This document shows, in pieces, positions 9,629 to 17,033 of a stretch of DNA of 32,549 bases. The notes beneath the pieces are model-generated. The model made no database searches. It worked only from the letters and a program-made list of their open reading frames with translations, and was not told the DNA's origin. The stretch covers positions 1 through 32,549 of the forward strand of contig JAPOOK010000005.1 of the NCBI GenBank assembly GCA_026713485.1, in the 5' to 3' direction. Position 1 is the stretch's first letter. Each line of letters starts with the position of its first letter. The translations under genes and the position numbers were made by a program. Source of the DNA: Chloroflexota bacterium. GTDB lineage: Bacteria; Chloroflexota; Dehalococcoidia; UBA6926.

Positions 9629-10864
9629 ATGGGTCCCGTTCGCGCGTTGCCCCTCCGAATAGCAATTCTCGCTGCGGCGGTTCTTGGGGCGTTGATGGCG
9701 CTGCCAGGGTGCGTCGCGCCCGCGGGGGACATCATTGCCGGAGTCCGGGCGTCCGCAGCGCATGACAGCTTCAACATCGCGGTGTGGGAGCTGCGTCATG
9801 CCTCAGACATCGTTGCGGCGCTCAACACACCTCCCGAGAATCCGGACGCCATCGACGAGTATTTCGAGATGACTGCACGACTCCGTGAGGTGACGGGCAG
9901 GGCAGAGTGGCTGTTGGCAAACCGTCCTGCCGATGATCCCGAACTGCTTGAGGCGTTGGAACAAGAGGAAACTATCGAACGCGACCTTGAGGATATTCGG
10001 GCGCGGGCGACGCTGGCTCTGCGCGGGCTGACGATGAACACGATGCGAGAGGCAGGTCTGGTCTCGGATCCGCCCGTGCTGGGCGACATAGTCTTTCCTC
10101 CGGTTTCGTTCGTGATGGAAAATTTGCCGCGGGTGGTGATTGTGTCGCCGCGCGACCGAATCACATTGATGGAATCGGTGCCGTTACGGCCGGACATCTC
10201 GACGGAAGAGATTCGCCGACTGGAACAAGCGCTGTCAGATAGAGGGCTCTCGGCGCTTGTCGTGAACATCGGTGGGATGGGAACGTATCCGGCGCTGGTC
10301 AAGGCAACGTCCACGCGTGAATTCACCGTTCGGACGATTCTGCATGAATGGGTCCATCACTATCTATTCTTCCATCCGCTGGGGCAACGTTATGCAGCGG
10401 GCGGGGATATGACAACAATCAATGAGACGGTGGCGAACATGGTGGCGGCGGAGACGGGGGCGTTGGCCCTGGATCAGCCGCCGCCGGTGTTCCGTGTGCC
10501 GGAGCCGCCCACGGAGACGCATCGCGATCCGGGTGTGTTTGAGTTTGGGGCGTACATGAGGGAGACGCGCGTGGAGGCTGAGCGACTGCTTGCGAACGGT
10601 TTAGTCGATGAGGCGGAGACCTACATGGAGGAGCGGCGCGTCCACTTGAATGAGATGCACGGTTATGCGATTCGGAAGATCAACCAGGCGTATTTCGCGT
10701 TTCATGGGAGCTACGCGGACTCGCCGGCAGGAGGAACAGTCAGCCCGATTTATGGGCAGCTGATCGAGGTGCGGAATCAGGCGGGGTCTGTGGCCGAGTT
10801 TCTGAGGACAGTCCGTGAGATCAAGAGCCCTGCAGACCTGGAGCAGTTAGCGGGGGCTGGGTAG
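9629..10864 (+). CDS. Putative zinc-metallopeptidase lipoprotein (HExxH...NExxA)
   Basis: I do not recognise a named family member, but the layout is clear. Residues 1-28 are a lipoprotein signal peptide with a basic start, a hydrophobic core and the lipobox ALPGC (Cys28). A predicted helical middle with several charged segments follows. A zinc-site motif HEWVH (His239, Glu240, His243) is followed 22 residues later by NETVANMVAAE (Glu266), the HExxH + NExxA arrangement of gluzincin-type peptidases such as COG4324 aminopeptidases. A surface-anchored peptidase is the best guess; substrate is unknown. ATG 9629 is chosen over an upstream in-frame start at 9605 because the upstream codon overlaps divergent promoter elements and adds residues before the signal peptide. 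The 3' end overlaps the convergent ribbon-helix-helix gene by 18 nt. Confidence 0.65.
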   Translation: MGPVRALPLRIAILAAAVLGALMALPGCVAPAGDIIAGVRASAAHDSFNIAVWELRHASDIVAALNTPPENPDAIDEYFEMTARLREVTGRAEWLLANRPADDPELLEALEQEETIERDLEDIRARATLALRGLTMNTMREAGLVSDPPVLGDIVFPPVSFVMENLPRVVIVSPRDRITLMESVPLRPDISTEEIRRLEQALSDRGLSALVVNIGGMGTYPALVKATSTREFTVRTILHEWVHHYLFFHPLGQRYAAGGDMTTINETVANMVAAETGALALDQPPPVFRVPEPPTETHRDPGVFEFGAYMRETRVEAERLLANGLVDEAETYMEERRVHLNEMHGYAIRKINQAYFAFHGSYADSPAGGTVSPIYGQLIEVRNQAGSVAEFLRTVREIKSPADLEQLAGAG

Positions 10865-11221
10865 GGTGAACGTTGGGTCATCCTCGAAGATGCTCCTTCT
10901 TTCGATGAGGCGACCGCGAAGGTATTCGCGAACAATCTCGTAGAGCAAAGTGCTGCATGGCATGTTCTTTTCCTCCGCAAGGTGACGCGCGGTCTTCATG
11001 TCCGAGTCCGAGAGGCGCAAGCTAACCCGGTGGTGTCTCCGAAGTGCGTTTCGTGCCGCCATCCGGGCTGCTTTCGATTGCTCGTCTGCGTCGCGACTAG
11101 GGACCATCTCGCCTTTCTCGAAGGCCGCCATTATCTCCCGCTCTTCTTCGTCAAGGCCATCCATGATGGTCTGCCATTCCTCTTCGGTGTAGCGTTCCTG
11201 GCCCGGTTTGGATTCGCTCAT
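10847..11221 (-). CDS. CopG/BrnA-like ribbon-helix-helix DNA-binding protein
   Basis: A 124-residue protein whose C-terminal part (RVSLRLSDSDMKTARHLAEEK then STLLYEIVREYLRGRL) looks like a CopG-type ribbon-helix-helix: a short strand with alternating Arg/Ser/Leu, then two helices. The acidic N-terminus (YTEEEWQTIMDGLDEEEREIMAAFEKGE) resembles the toxin-neutralising tail of CopG_antitoxin or BrnA-like antitoxins. No toxin gene lies beside it: its upstream neighbour is a cupredoxin and it is convergent with the peptidase gene, overlapping it by 18 nt. It may therefore be a lone regulator. ATG 11221 has AGGAGG 7-8 nt upstream, which settles the start against an in-frame codon at 11278. Confidence 0.6.
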   Translation of the reverse strand: MSESKPGQERYTEEEWQTIMDGLDEEEREIMAAFEKGEMVPSRDADEQSKAARMAARNALRRHHRVSLRLSDSDMKTARHLAEEKNMPCSTLLYEIVREYLRGRLIERRSIFEDDPTFTLPSPR

Positions 11222-11285
11222 CGTATTCGCCTCCTGCCGTGCTACGCGCCCATCGTCTCTGAATGACGGGCAATTCAAATGGAAA

Positions 11286-11314
11286 GTCCCCGCGGCGATG
11301 AGCGCCGCGGGGAC
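11286..11314 (-). terminator. Terminator of the cupredoxin gene
   Basis: A 12-bp perfect GC-rich stem (11286-11297 with 11303-11314) and a 5-nt loop, followed on the minus strand by TTTCCATTT. It lies about 50 nt past the cupredoxin stop and before the ribbon-helix-helix gene, which therefore probably has its own promoter. Confidence 0.8.
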
Positions 11315-11365
11315 CGGTTTTCTTGAGGTTTCGGGCGCTTGTGCCCGAGAGTCTTTGTATCCGGT

Positions 11366-11866
11366 TTACGTGACGGTGAACTCGCTCCACATGCCGAGCT
11401 GGTAGTGGGTGGCCACGTTGCAGAGAAGCATGTACTCGCCTGCGTCGAGGTTCACGGTAAGCTCGTCCGAGCCGTCTGCAGGTAGGTCGGCCTCAAGCAG
11501 GCTGCCGAGAACCGTGCCGACTCCGTCGACCATGTTGCCGCTCTCAGAGATTAGACCGGCCTCTGTGGGCAGGTCAGTGAGGTCTGCGGCCATGCCGGCC
11601 TCATTGAGCTTGACGACCTTGAACTCATGCGCGATCAGGCCCACGTTCGAGACATCGAACGTCACCGAGCCCGTGGCAATCGACCCTGGGGAGGCAACCA
11701 TGGTGTATGTGCCGCCCTGGTCATCCATTGAAATTGCGACCGTATTGCTGCTGCCGCTTGATCCGCCCCCGTCATCGCCATTGCCGCCGTTGCCTCCACA
11801 GGCAATCACTCCAAGTGAGCCAACGATAAACAGAAGACCAACAAGATAAACAAGAGACCTGCGCAT
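11366..11866 (-). CDS. Cupredoxin-like (plastocyanin-fold) lipoprotein
   Basis: Predicted extracytoplasmic blue-copper electron carrier. Residues 1-22 form a signal peptide ending in the lipobox VIAC (Cys23), followed by a Gly/Ser linker (24-40). The cupredoxin domain shows the expected type 1 copper ligands: His80 (in LIAHEFKVV) and, near the C-terminus, Cys149-x4-His154-x4-Met159 in LLCNVATHYQLGMW. The 166-residue length suits a single domain. It is divergent from a heme farnesyltransferase gene, consistent with an aerobic respiratory chain, although the redox partner cannot be named. A perfect hairpin terminator follows. The ATG at 11866 has only a weak ribosome binding site and lies about 13 nt after a predicted transcription start. 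Confidence 0.82.
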   Translation of the reverse strand: MRRSLVYLVGLLFIVGSLGVIACGGNGGNGDDGGGSSGSSNTVAISMDDQGGTYTMVASPGSIATGSVTFDVSNVGLIAHEFKVVKLNEAGMAADLTDLPTEAGLISESGNMVDGVGTVLGSLLEADLPADGSDELTVNLDAGEYMLLCNVATHYQLGMWSEFTVT

Positions 11867-11885
11867 GTCTTTAGGAATCCCCCTT

Positions 11886-11914
11886 TTGATACGTGCTTTA
11901 GTGCGTATTGTCAG
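11886..11914 (-). promoter_or_regulatory. Candidate promoter of the cupredoxin gene, CTGACA-17-TATCAA
   Basis: On the minus strand CTGACA (11914-11909) and TATCAA (11891-11886) are separated by 17 nt. Just upstream, AAATGT-ATC-ACATTT (11921-11935) is a short perfect dyad that could be an activator or repressor site. Confidence 0.4.
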
Positions 11915-12009
11915 CTTGTTAAATGTATCACATTTGAATACGGACAGGGCGTGTGAGGAACGCGTTCAGGCTGCTTTATCGAGGGACGGGCATAGCGTAG
12001 GATGAATTG

Positions 12010-12906
12010 ATGCTGATCAATCAGTCTGTCTCAGGGTCGGCGCTGCGGGCGAGCGGACTCGCGTATTGGGAACTGCTCAAGCCGCGCGTAACGATCCTCC
12101 TGACGTTCCTGGGCGCCGCCGCCGCCGTCATCGCTTCAGGTGCAGATCCGGCGCAGTCGGGCAGGGTGGCGTTGATTACATTGGCCGTCTTCCTTGGGAG
12201 CGGCGGGTCGAACGGGCTGACAAATTATCTTGATAGGGCGCTCGATGCGCGTATGTACCGGACGCGCGGACGGAGCATCCCGAGTGGCCGCATCGTTTCG
12301 GCGGAACGCGGCCTGTACTGGTCGGCCGGGTGGGTGCTGGCAGGAGTCATGCTAGCGTTCCTGGTGCATCCGCTGGCGGCGCTGGCGGGGGCGACGGGCA
12401 CGCTCGCGGCAATATCGTTCCGCAAGACGGAGGCGACGCATTTTTTGGGCGGCGTCTCGAGCGCTGCGCCGGTGGCGGCAGGTTGGTTGGCGATGGACCC
12501 ATCGTTAAGCCCGACAATCGGACTGTTGGGCGCATTCGTCGGCGTGTGGGTGATCCATCACGTGTGGGCGATTATGTTGTTCTATCGGTCGGATTATCTG
12601 CAGGCGGGAGTAGATATCTTTCCGCTTCGGTCAGCATGGCGGAGCGCACGGCCGCTGTTCCTATCGTTGGCTGTATTGCTGGTTGTTTTAGTGGCGGCGA
12701 TGGGCTTCGTGGCGGAACAGGGCATCGTGTACTGGGTGATGGCGGGCGGATTCGCGCTCTACAACATCTGGGGGACGATGCAGCTGGAGCAGGAGTCCCT
12801 TAGTCCCGCCGTTCAACGCCGCCGCTTCAAGACGGCATCGTACAGTTTGCTGTGCGGCGTGTTCACGGCCTTGTTGGTCACGACTGTGTTGACCGCAGTA
12901 CAGTGA
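12010..12906 (+). CDS. ctaB: Protoheme IX farnesyltransferase-like UbiA prenyltransferase (CtaB/CyoE)
   Basis: Integral membrane prenyltransferase that would convert heme b to heme O by adding a farnesyl group, needed for heme-copper oxidases. The first aspartate-rich motif is NYLDRALDARMYRTRGRSIPSGR (N72, D75, D79 start it), matching CyoE text. The second is HHVWAIMLFYRSDYLQAG near residues 185-202, also CyoE-like. About seven to nine hydrophobic helices are present, and 299 residues is normal. The family's 'KR-x-x-P-N...GGAAGAxPP' stretch is altered here (FRKTEATHFLGGVSSAAPV), so a different UbiA-family substrate is possible. The ATG at 12010 is preferred to a TTG one codon upstream; TAGGAT lies 6 nt before it and there is no clear ribosome binding site. 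Confidence 0.78.
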   Translation: MLINQSVSGSALRASGLAYWELLKPRVTILLTFLGAAAAVIASGADPAQSGRVALITLAVFLGSGGSNGLTNYLDRALDARMYRTRGRSIPSGRIVSAERGLYWSAGWVLAGVMLAFLVHPLAALAGATGTLAAISFRKTEATHFLGGVSSAAPVAAGWLAMDPSLSPTIGLLGAFVGVWVIHHVWAIMLFYRSDYLQAGVDIFPLRSAWRSARPLFLSLAVLLVVLVAAMGFVAEQGIVYWVMAGGFALYNIWGTMQLEQESLSPAVQRRRFKTASYSLLCGVFTALLVTTVLTAVQ

Positions 12907-12937
12907 GCCTCACCTCTTAACCGATCTTCGGAATCGC

Positions 12938-14173
12938 ATGACAACGTCCACTCCGTATTTCCGTGTGACGAGCCCGGGCGAATCCCTCGTGCCGGGTCCG
13001 CGAACCGGTGTCCTCATCACGCCTCATGGTGAGATTCAGACACCTGCTTTCCTGCCCGTGGCCACGCAAGGCAGTGTGAAGGCATTGTCTCCGTCTGACG
13101 TGGTCTCGTTGGGCGGACAGGTGGTGATCTGCAACGCGTATCACCTTGCTCTCAGGCCGGGCGTGGACTTGATTGAACAGGCGGGCGGGCTGCACGGGTT
13201 CATGGGATGGGATCGACCTATCGCGACCGACTCCGGCGGCTTCCAGATGACTTCGCTGGCCCACCGACTTCGTATCTCAGACGAGGCGGTTACGTTTCTT
13301 TCCCACATCGACGGGACTCAGTTCCACCTGTCACCGGAATCCGCAGTGGCGCTGCAGGAACGGTTGGGCGCGGACATGATCATGTGTCTCGATCAGCCGC
13401 TGAATTACGGCGTTGATAGGGACGGGGTTGAGCGCGCATTGGTTCGCACGCATCTGTGGGCGGAACGTTCAGCGCGCGCGCACCGCCCGGAAATGGGACT
13501 GCTGTACGGCATCGCGCAGGGCGGAACAGAAGCGGATCTTCGGGAAGAGTCATCACGGTTTATCGCCGCGCTTGACGGGACGCAGGGAATAGCGATCGGC
13601 GGTTTGAGCCTCGGTGAGCCGAAGGATGTGATGTGGGAAATGGTGGACGTTTCCATGCCGCTGCTGCCGGTGCACAAGCCACGACACCTGTTGGGTGTGG
13701 GTTCCCCGGAGGACATCGTTGAAGGCGTTGCGCGGGGCATCGACACGTTCGACTGCGCGCTGCCGACACGAGTGGCGAGGAACGGGGCATTGTACACGCC
13801 GCAAGGTCGGGTGGATATCCTGAACGCGCGGTACATGAAGGATCTGGGGCCGGTGATGGAGGCCTGCGACTGCGAGACCTGCGGGACACACTCCGCGGCG
13901 TATCTTCAGCATCTGTTCAAGGCGAAAGAGTTACTCGCGTATCGGCTGGCGAGCATCCACAATCTGCGATTCATTCATCGCCTGTTTGATGACGCGCGAT
14001 CTGCCATCACAGCAGGGACATATGAGCAGTTCAGGCGGGATTTCCACGCCGCATACGCGCCTAGTGACGCTGCGGCGCGGGAGGAGCAGCGCGGCCTGTG
14101 GCTGCGTTCACAACAGGCGCGCGAACAGGCGAATCTGCCTGACGAATGGGAGTCGGATCCGGGGCTGGACTAG
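12938..14173 (+). CDS. tgt: tRNA-guanine transglycosylase
   Basis: Exchanges guanine-34 of GUN-anticodon tRNAs for a 7-deazaguanine base in queuosine synthesis or salvage. Core motifs are present: TDSGGF (Asp98), SHIDGT, IGGLSLGE, the nucleophile Asp272 in DTFDCALPTR, and a zinc site Cys310-x-Cys312-x2-Cys315 with His341, the family spacing. The base-binding loop that reads D-E-C in most bacterial enzymes is Asp152-Gln-Pro here, so the Cys that contacts the preQ1 side is lost. At 411 residues it is slightly long, with a charged C-terminal tail. It starts 31 nt after the farnesyltransferase stop and is probably co-transcribed. No other queuosine gene is in the window. Confidence 0.92.
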   Translation: MTTSTPYFRVTSPGESLVPGPRTGVLITPHGEIQTPAFLPVATQGSVKALSPSDVVSLGGQVVICNAYHLALRPGVDLIEQAGGLHGFMGWDRPIATDSGGFQMTSLAHRLRISDEAVTFLSHIDGTQFHLSPESAVALQERLGADMIMCLDQPLNYGVDRDGVERALVRTHLWAERSARAHRPEMGLLYGIAQGGTEADLREESSRFIAALDGTQGIAIGGLSLGEPKDVMWEMVDVSMPLLPVHKPRHLLGVGSPEDIVEGVARGIDTFDCALPTRVARNGALYTPQGRVDILNARYMKDLGPVMEACDCETCGTHSAAYLQHLFKAKELLAYRLASIHNLRFIHRLFDDARSAITAGTYEQFRRDFHAAYAPSDAAAREEQRGLWLRSQQAREQANLPDEWESDPGLD

Positions 14174-14193
14174 ATGTGGCGGGATAGTGGAGG

Positions 14194-14469
14194 TTAGCCG
14201 CCGGCGACGGCGGGGACAATGCTAACCTCGTCGCCCTCATTGAGGGGCGTTTCGAGGCCGCTGAGGAACCGGACATCCTCGCCGTTCACGTAGATATTGA
14301 CGAACCGGTGGAGTTCCCCCTCGTCGTTGAAGAGGCGCTCTTTGATTCCGGGGAAGCGCTCATTGAGGATCGCGAGCGCGCCATCAAGCCGATCACTGCT
14401 GGCTTCAATCTCATCGACGCCATCCGTCACGCGCCTCAGGGGCGTGGGAATCTTGACTGTGACCGACAT
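14194..14469 (-). CDS. MoaD/ThiS-family sulfur carrier protein
   Basis: Small ubiquitin-fold protein of 91 residues ending in the required -GG, the site that is adenylated and converted to a thiocarboxylate. 'IPTPLRRVTDGVDEIE' and 'VNIYVNGEDVRFLSGLETPLNEGDEVSIVPAVAGG' (read in two parts) fit MoaD and related small archaeal-type modifiers. It could donate sulfur to molybdopterin (moaA and moaC are 7 kb away) or to an amino-acid pathway, since it follows thrC and a NIL protein in the same direction. No E1-like activating gene (moeB/thiF) is nearby. ATG 14469 is preceded by AAGGAG; a TTG at 14475 is a possible alternative. A -10 TATAGT upstream suggests it also has its own promoter. Confidence 0.85.
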   Translation of the reverse strand: MSVTVKIPTPLRRVTDGVDEIEASSDRLDGALAILNERFPGIKERLFNDEGELHRFVNIYVNGEDVRFLSGLETPLNEGDEVSIVPAVAGG

Positions 14470-14548
14470 AGACAACTGGCTCCTTTGATCTTGTTTGTGT
14501 GTTCTCTTTGCGAGAGTGGACTTGCCACGTACGCATGGCGTTTCTATA

Positions 14549-14578
14549 ACTATAGCGGAACGGCTGAGGCGTTGGCAG
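14549..14578 (-). promoter_or_regulatory. Candidate promoter of the MoaD-like gene, CTGCCA-18-TATAGT
   Basis: On the minus strand CTGCCA (14578-14573) and TATAGT (14554-14549) are separated by 18 nt. They lie directly after the NIL gene stop and about 80 nt before the MoaD-like ATG, in an otherwise empty 100-nt gap. Confidence 0.45.
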
Positions 14579-14821
14579 TCAGCCCTCGATGACGTCCCCG
14601 GGGACGGGGTCGACGCGGACGCCCTTTGACGTCACCCAACTTATGCCGCGGTCGACTTCATCCTGAGCGCCTTCGAGTTCCAGGACGACCCAGCCCTGGT
14701 CCTCTTCCACGTTGGCGCGGCGGATGTTTGTGACCAATTCAAATTCGCGTCCCAGAGACCAGATGATGGGCTCCTGGATGAGCTCCGATGCAAACGTGAA
14801 CCGAACCCGAACCTTGGCCAT
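14579..14821 (-). CDS. NIL-domain protein
   Basis: An 80-residue protein that consists of a single NIL domain, the ACT-like fold (Pfam NIL) also found at the C-terminus of methionine ABC transporter ATPases (MetN). Typical text is VRFTFASELIQEPIIWSLGR at the start, then 'FELVTNIRRANVEEDQGW' and 'VVLELEG', with the final helix and strand 'VDRGISWVTSKGVRVDPVP'. Stand-alone NIL proteins often neighbour sulfur amino-acid genes and probably sense or bind a sulfur metabolite; this is family context, not shown here. GGGGG 5 nt before ATG 14821 fixes the start over the upstream ATG at 14833. It follows thrC by 57 nt and precedes the MoaD-like gene. Confidence 0.85.
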   Translation of the reverse strand: MAKVRVRFTFASELIQEPIIWSLGREFELVTNIRRANVEEDQGWVVLELEGAQDEVDRGISWVTSKGVRVDPVPGDVIEG

Positions 14822-14878
14822 GATTACCCCCATAAACCCCTGTTATTCCGGTTTGACGTCGAATCAGGCGGGATGCGG

Positions 14879-16108
14879 TTAGGCATCCTCGGCCTTGATG
14901 GCGTCTTCGAAGTCGCGCAACGAGGCATTGATATTGACGGTCTGCGCCACGTCCTGAACCGCCTCCTGCGTCTTGAGGCCGTTGCCGGTGATATAGGCGA
15001 CGGTCACCTCATCCTTCCCGATGAGGCCTTTGGCAGCCAGCTTGCGGAGGACGCCAATGGTGACACCACCGGCAGTCTCGGCAAAGATGCCCTCTGTCTG
15101 GGCGAGGAGCTTCATGGAATCGACGATCTCCTCGTCATTGACGGCGTGACCAGTGCCTTCGCTGTCCTCGATAACCTTGAGGGCGTAATAGCCGTCGGCG
15201 GGGTTGCCGATGGCGAGCGACTTGGCAACGGTATCGGGCCGGACAGGACGAATGTCCTTGATGCCGGCATCGTAGGCGGACACGATGGGCGATGAGCCTT
15301 CCGCCTGGGCGATGTGCATCTTCGTGTTCGGCTTGCTGATTATGCCGATGTCGTGGAGCTCGTTGAGGCCCTTCCAGATCTTGGTGAACATGGAGCCGGA
15401 AGCGGCAGGAACGATGGCATGATCAGGCGCCCGCCAGCCGAGTTGCTCCGCGGCCTCGTAACCCAGCGTCTTGGAGCCCTCCGAATAGTAGGGGCGCACG
15501 TTGATGTTGACGAACGCCCAGCCGTAACGATCCGCGATCTCCGAGCAAAGTCGGTTCACATCGTCGTAGCTGCCGTTGACGGCGACCAGGGTAGGGCCGT
15601 AGATGGCCGCGCCTACAACCTTGCCGAGTTCGAGATCGGCAGGGATGAAGACGTAGCACCTGATGCCGGCACGGGCCGCGTGAGCGGCAACGGAACCGGC
15701 GAGGTTGCCTGTGGAGGCGCATGCAAGAGTGTCGAAGCCAAAATCACGGGCGGCGGTGGCGGCAACTGAAACGACGCGATCCTTGAAGGAATAGGTCGGG
15801 TTGACGCAGTCGTTCTTGAGATAGAGTTCGTTCAGCCCAAGGGCCTTGCCGAGCCGATCCGCCTTGATTAGAGGCGTGAGGCCGGCGTTGATGTCGACAC
15901 GATTCTCCGGATCGGCGGGCAGGAGTTCAGCGTACCGCCACATGGAGGGGGGGCCGTTCTTGATGGACTCACGGGACATGACGCGGGCGATGGCGTCGTA
16001 GTCGTACTGAACCTCGAGCGGTCCGAAACAGAAGTCACAGACGTTGACGGGCAGGAGCTCGGATTCTCGCGAGCACTCCTTGCATCTGAGCGCTGTCGTG
16101 TAGGGCAT
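14879..16108 (-). CDS. thrC: Threonine synthase (PLP-dependent, with N-terminal zinc ribbon)
   Basis: Converts O-phosphohomoserine to threonine with PLP. An N-terminal CxxC pair (Cys9, Cys12 and Cys24, Cys27) forms a zinc ribbon, as in many bacterial threonine synthases of this clade. The PLP lysine is Lys109 in NPTYSFKDR, the phosphate-binding loop is in ACASTGNLAGSVAAHAA, and the C-terminal part has ETAGGVTIGVLRKL with TGNGLKT. Length 409 is normal. GAGGG sits about 9 nt before the ATG and an extended -10 TGC-TACAAT about 65 nt upstream. The downstream NIL and MoaD/ThiS-type genes are unusual for plain threonine synthesis, so related beta-replacement chemistry (homocysteine or cysteine formation from a thiocarboxylate) should be kept in mind. 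Confidence 0.92.
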   Translation of the reverse strand: MPYTTALRCKECSRESELLPVNVCDFCFGPLEVQYDYDAIARVMSRESIKNGPPSMWRYAELLPADPENRVDINAGLTPLIKADRLGKALGLNELYLKNDCVNPTYSFKDRVVSVAATAARDFGFDTLACASTGNLAGSVAAHAARAGIRCYVFIPADLELGKVVGAAIYGPTLVAVNGSYDDVNRLCSEIADRYGWAFVNINVRPYYSEGSKTLGYEAAEQLGWRAPDHAIVPAASGSMFTKIWKGLNELHDIGIISKPNTKMHIAQAEGSSPIVSAYDAGIKDIRPVRPDTVAKSLAIGNPADGYYALKVIEDSEGTGHAVNDEEIVDSMKLLAQTEGIFAETAGGVTIGVLRKLAAKGLIGKDEVTVAYITGNGLKTQEAVQDVAQTVNINASLRDFEDAIKAEDA

Positions 16109-16172
16109 TCAGTTTTCCCTCAAGTCTGTATGGACACGCCGGCCTGCGAATTAGAGACGGCCCGACTGAACT

Positions 16173-16181
16173 ATTGTAGCA
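16173..16181 (-). promoter_or_regulatory. Extended -10 promoter of thrC, TGC-TACAAT
   Basis: The minus strand reads TGCTACAAT (16181-16173) with no obvious -35. A start near 16166 would leave a leader of about 58 nt. The rest of the 143-base gap (16109-16251) holds nothing else that I recognise. Confidence 0.55.
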
Positions 16182-16251
16182 AGGGGAAGGTAGGGTGGGG
16201 TGTCGCTAGCGCGGTGGTGAGGCGAGTACACGCCGCTCACATCAATGCGAA

Positions 16252-17010
16252 TCAGAATGTTCTGACGTCGTCGTCGAACCACTTCATGAGCAGAGTGTTT
16301 AGCGAACCGTCGTCTTTCATTTCTCCGATTGCGTTGTCCAGCTTGTCACGAAGTTCGTTGTCGTCTTCTCGCAGCCCGATTCCGATGCCCACGTCAAGGA
16401 ACACTGACGGCCCTACGGTAGCCAGTTCCCCTCCGTTCTGCCTGACGATCTCATGGGCGAATTCTTCGTCGAACATCGCGGCATCGACCTCGCCATCCAA
16501 GACGGCTTCAATGATCTCCTCTACGGAATCGAATTCGACCAGTTCAACACCGGCTCCCGACAGGTAGTCAGAGTGGACCGTCTGCACGAAGGCAGCGACA
16601 GTGCCGTTTACCACCTCATCAGTCGCGCCGCTCAGGGCAACGTAGAGTGACGGAGCAGGCGGGAAGTACGGCTGTGTGAAATCGATGATCTCGTCGCGCT
16701 CATCCGTGATACTCATGCCAGCCATGATGGTGTCGTACTGGTCGTCCAGGAGATTCGGAATGATCGTCTCCCAATCGTTGGTGACCCAGGTGCATTGGAG
16801 GTCGGCGCGGCGGCATAGCTCGTCGCCGAGTTCTCGTTCGAATCCGTCTACTTCACCTGCATCGTTGACAAAACTGAAGGGAGGATAAGCGCCTTCGGTT
16901 CCCATCCGGACGGTCTCTTCTTCCCCGTCACAGGCCACGGCAGCGACCGCTATGAGAGTGAGTACGCCTATGATCAACGCCGTAAGAGCCAGTCGATTTA
17001 GACGTGCCAT
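16252..17010 (-). CDS. Polar amino-acid-type solute-binding lipoprotein (SBP family 3), orphan
   Basis: Extracytoplasmic ligand-binding protein of the ABC uptake type. The signal peptide (1-26) ends in a lipobox AAVAC (Cys27). The SBP_bac_3 fold is recognisable from TEGAYPPFSFVNDAGEVDGF, then NDWETIIPNLLDDQYDTIMAG and MSITDERDEIIDFTQPYF, all standard motif text. At 252 residues it is full length. No permease or ATPase gene is adjacent, so the ligand route is unknown; orphan binding proteins may feed a distant transporter or act as sensors. ATG 17010 gives a natural signal peptide; ATG 17025 is possible. Neither has a strong ribosome binding site, and the upstream terminator leaves almost no room for a promoter. 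Confidence 0.85.
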   Translation of the reverse strand: MARLNRLALTALIIGVLTLIAVAAVACDGEEETVRMGTEGAYPPFSFVNDAGEVDGFERELGDELCRRADLQCTWVTNDWETIIPNLLDDQYDTIMAGMSITDERDEIIDFTQPYFPPAPSLYVALSGATDEVVNGTVAAFVQTVHSDYLSGAGVELVEFDSVEEIIEAVLDGEVDAAMFDEEFAHEIVRQNGGELATVGPSVFLDVGIGIGLREDDNELRDKLDNAIGEMKDDGSLNTLLMKWFDDDVRTF

Positions 17011-17033
17011 GTTGCTAATCACCATGTCAAAAG

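Noticed and set aside
11921-11935. AAATGT-ATC-ACATTT dyad as a CRP/FNR-type site
   Set aside because: It does not match TGTGA-N6-TCACA or TTGAT-N4-ATCAA; left as an unassigned dyad.
16109-16251. Possible tRNA or small RNA in the thrC upstream gap
   Set aside because: No cloverleaf or conserved tRNA arms found; only the extended -10 motif is supported.
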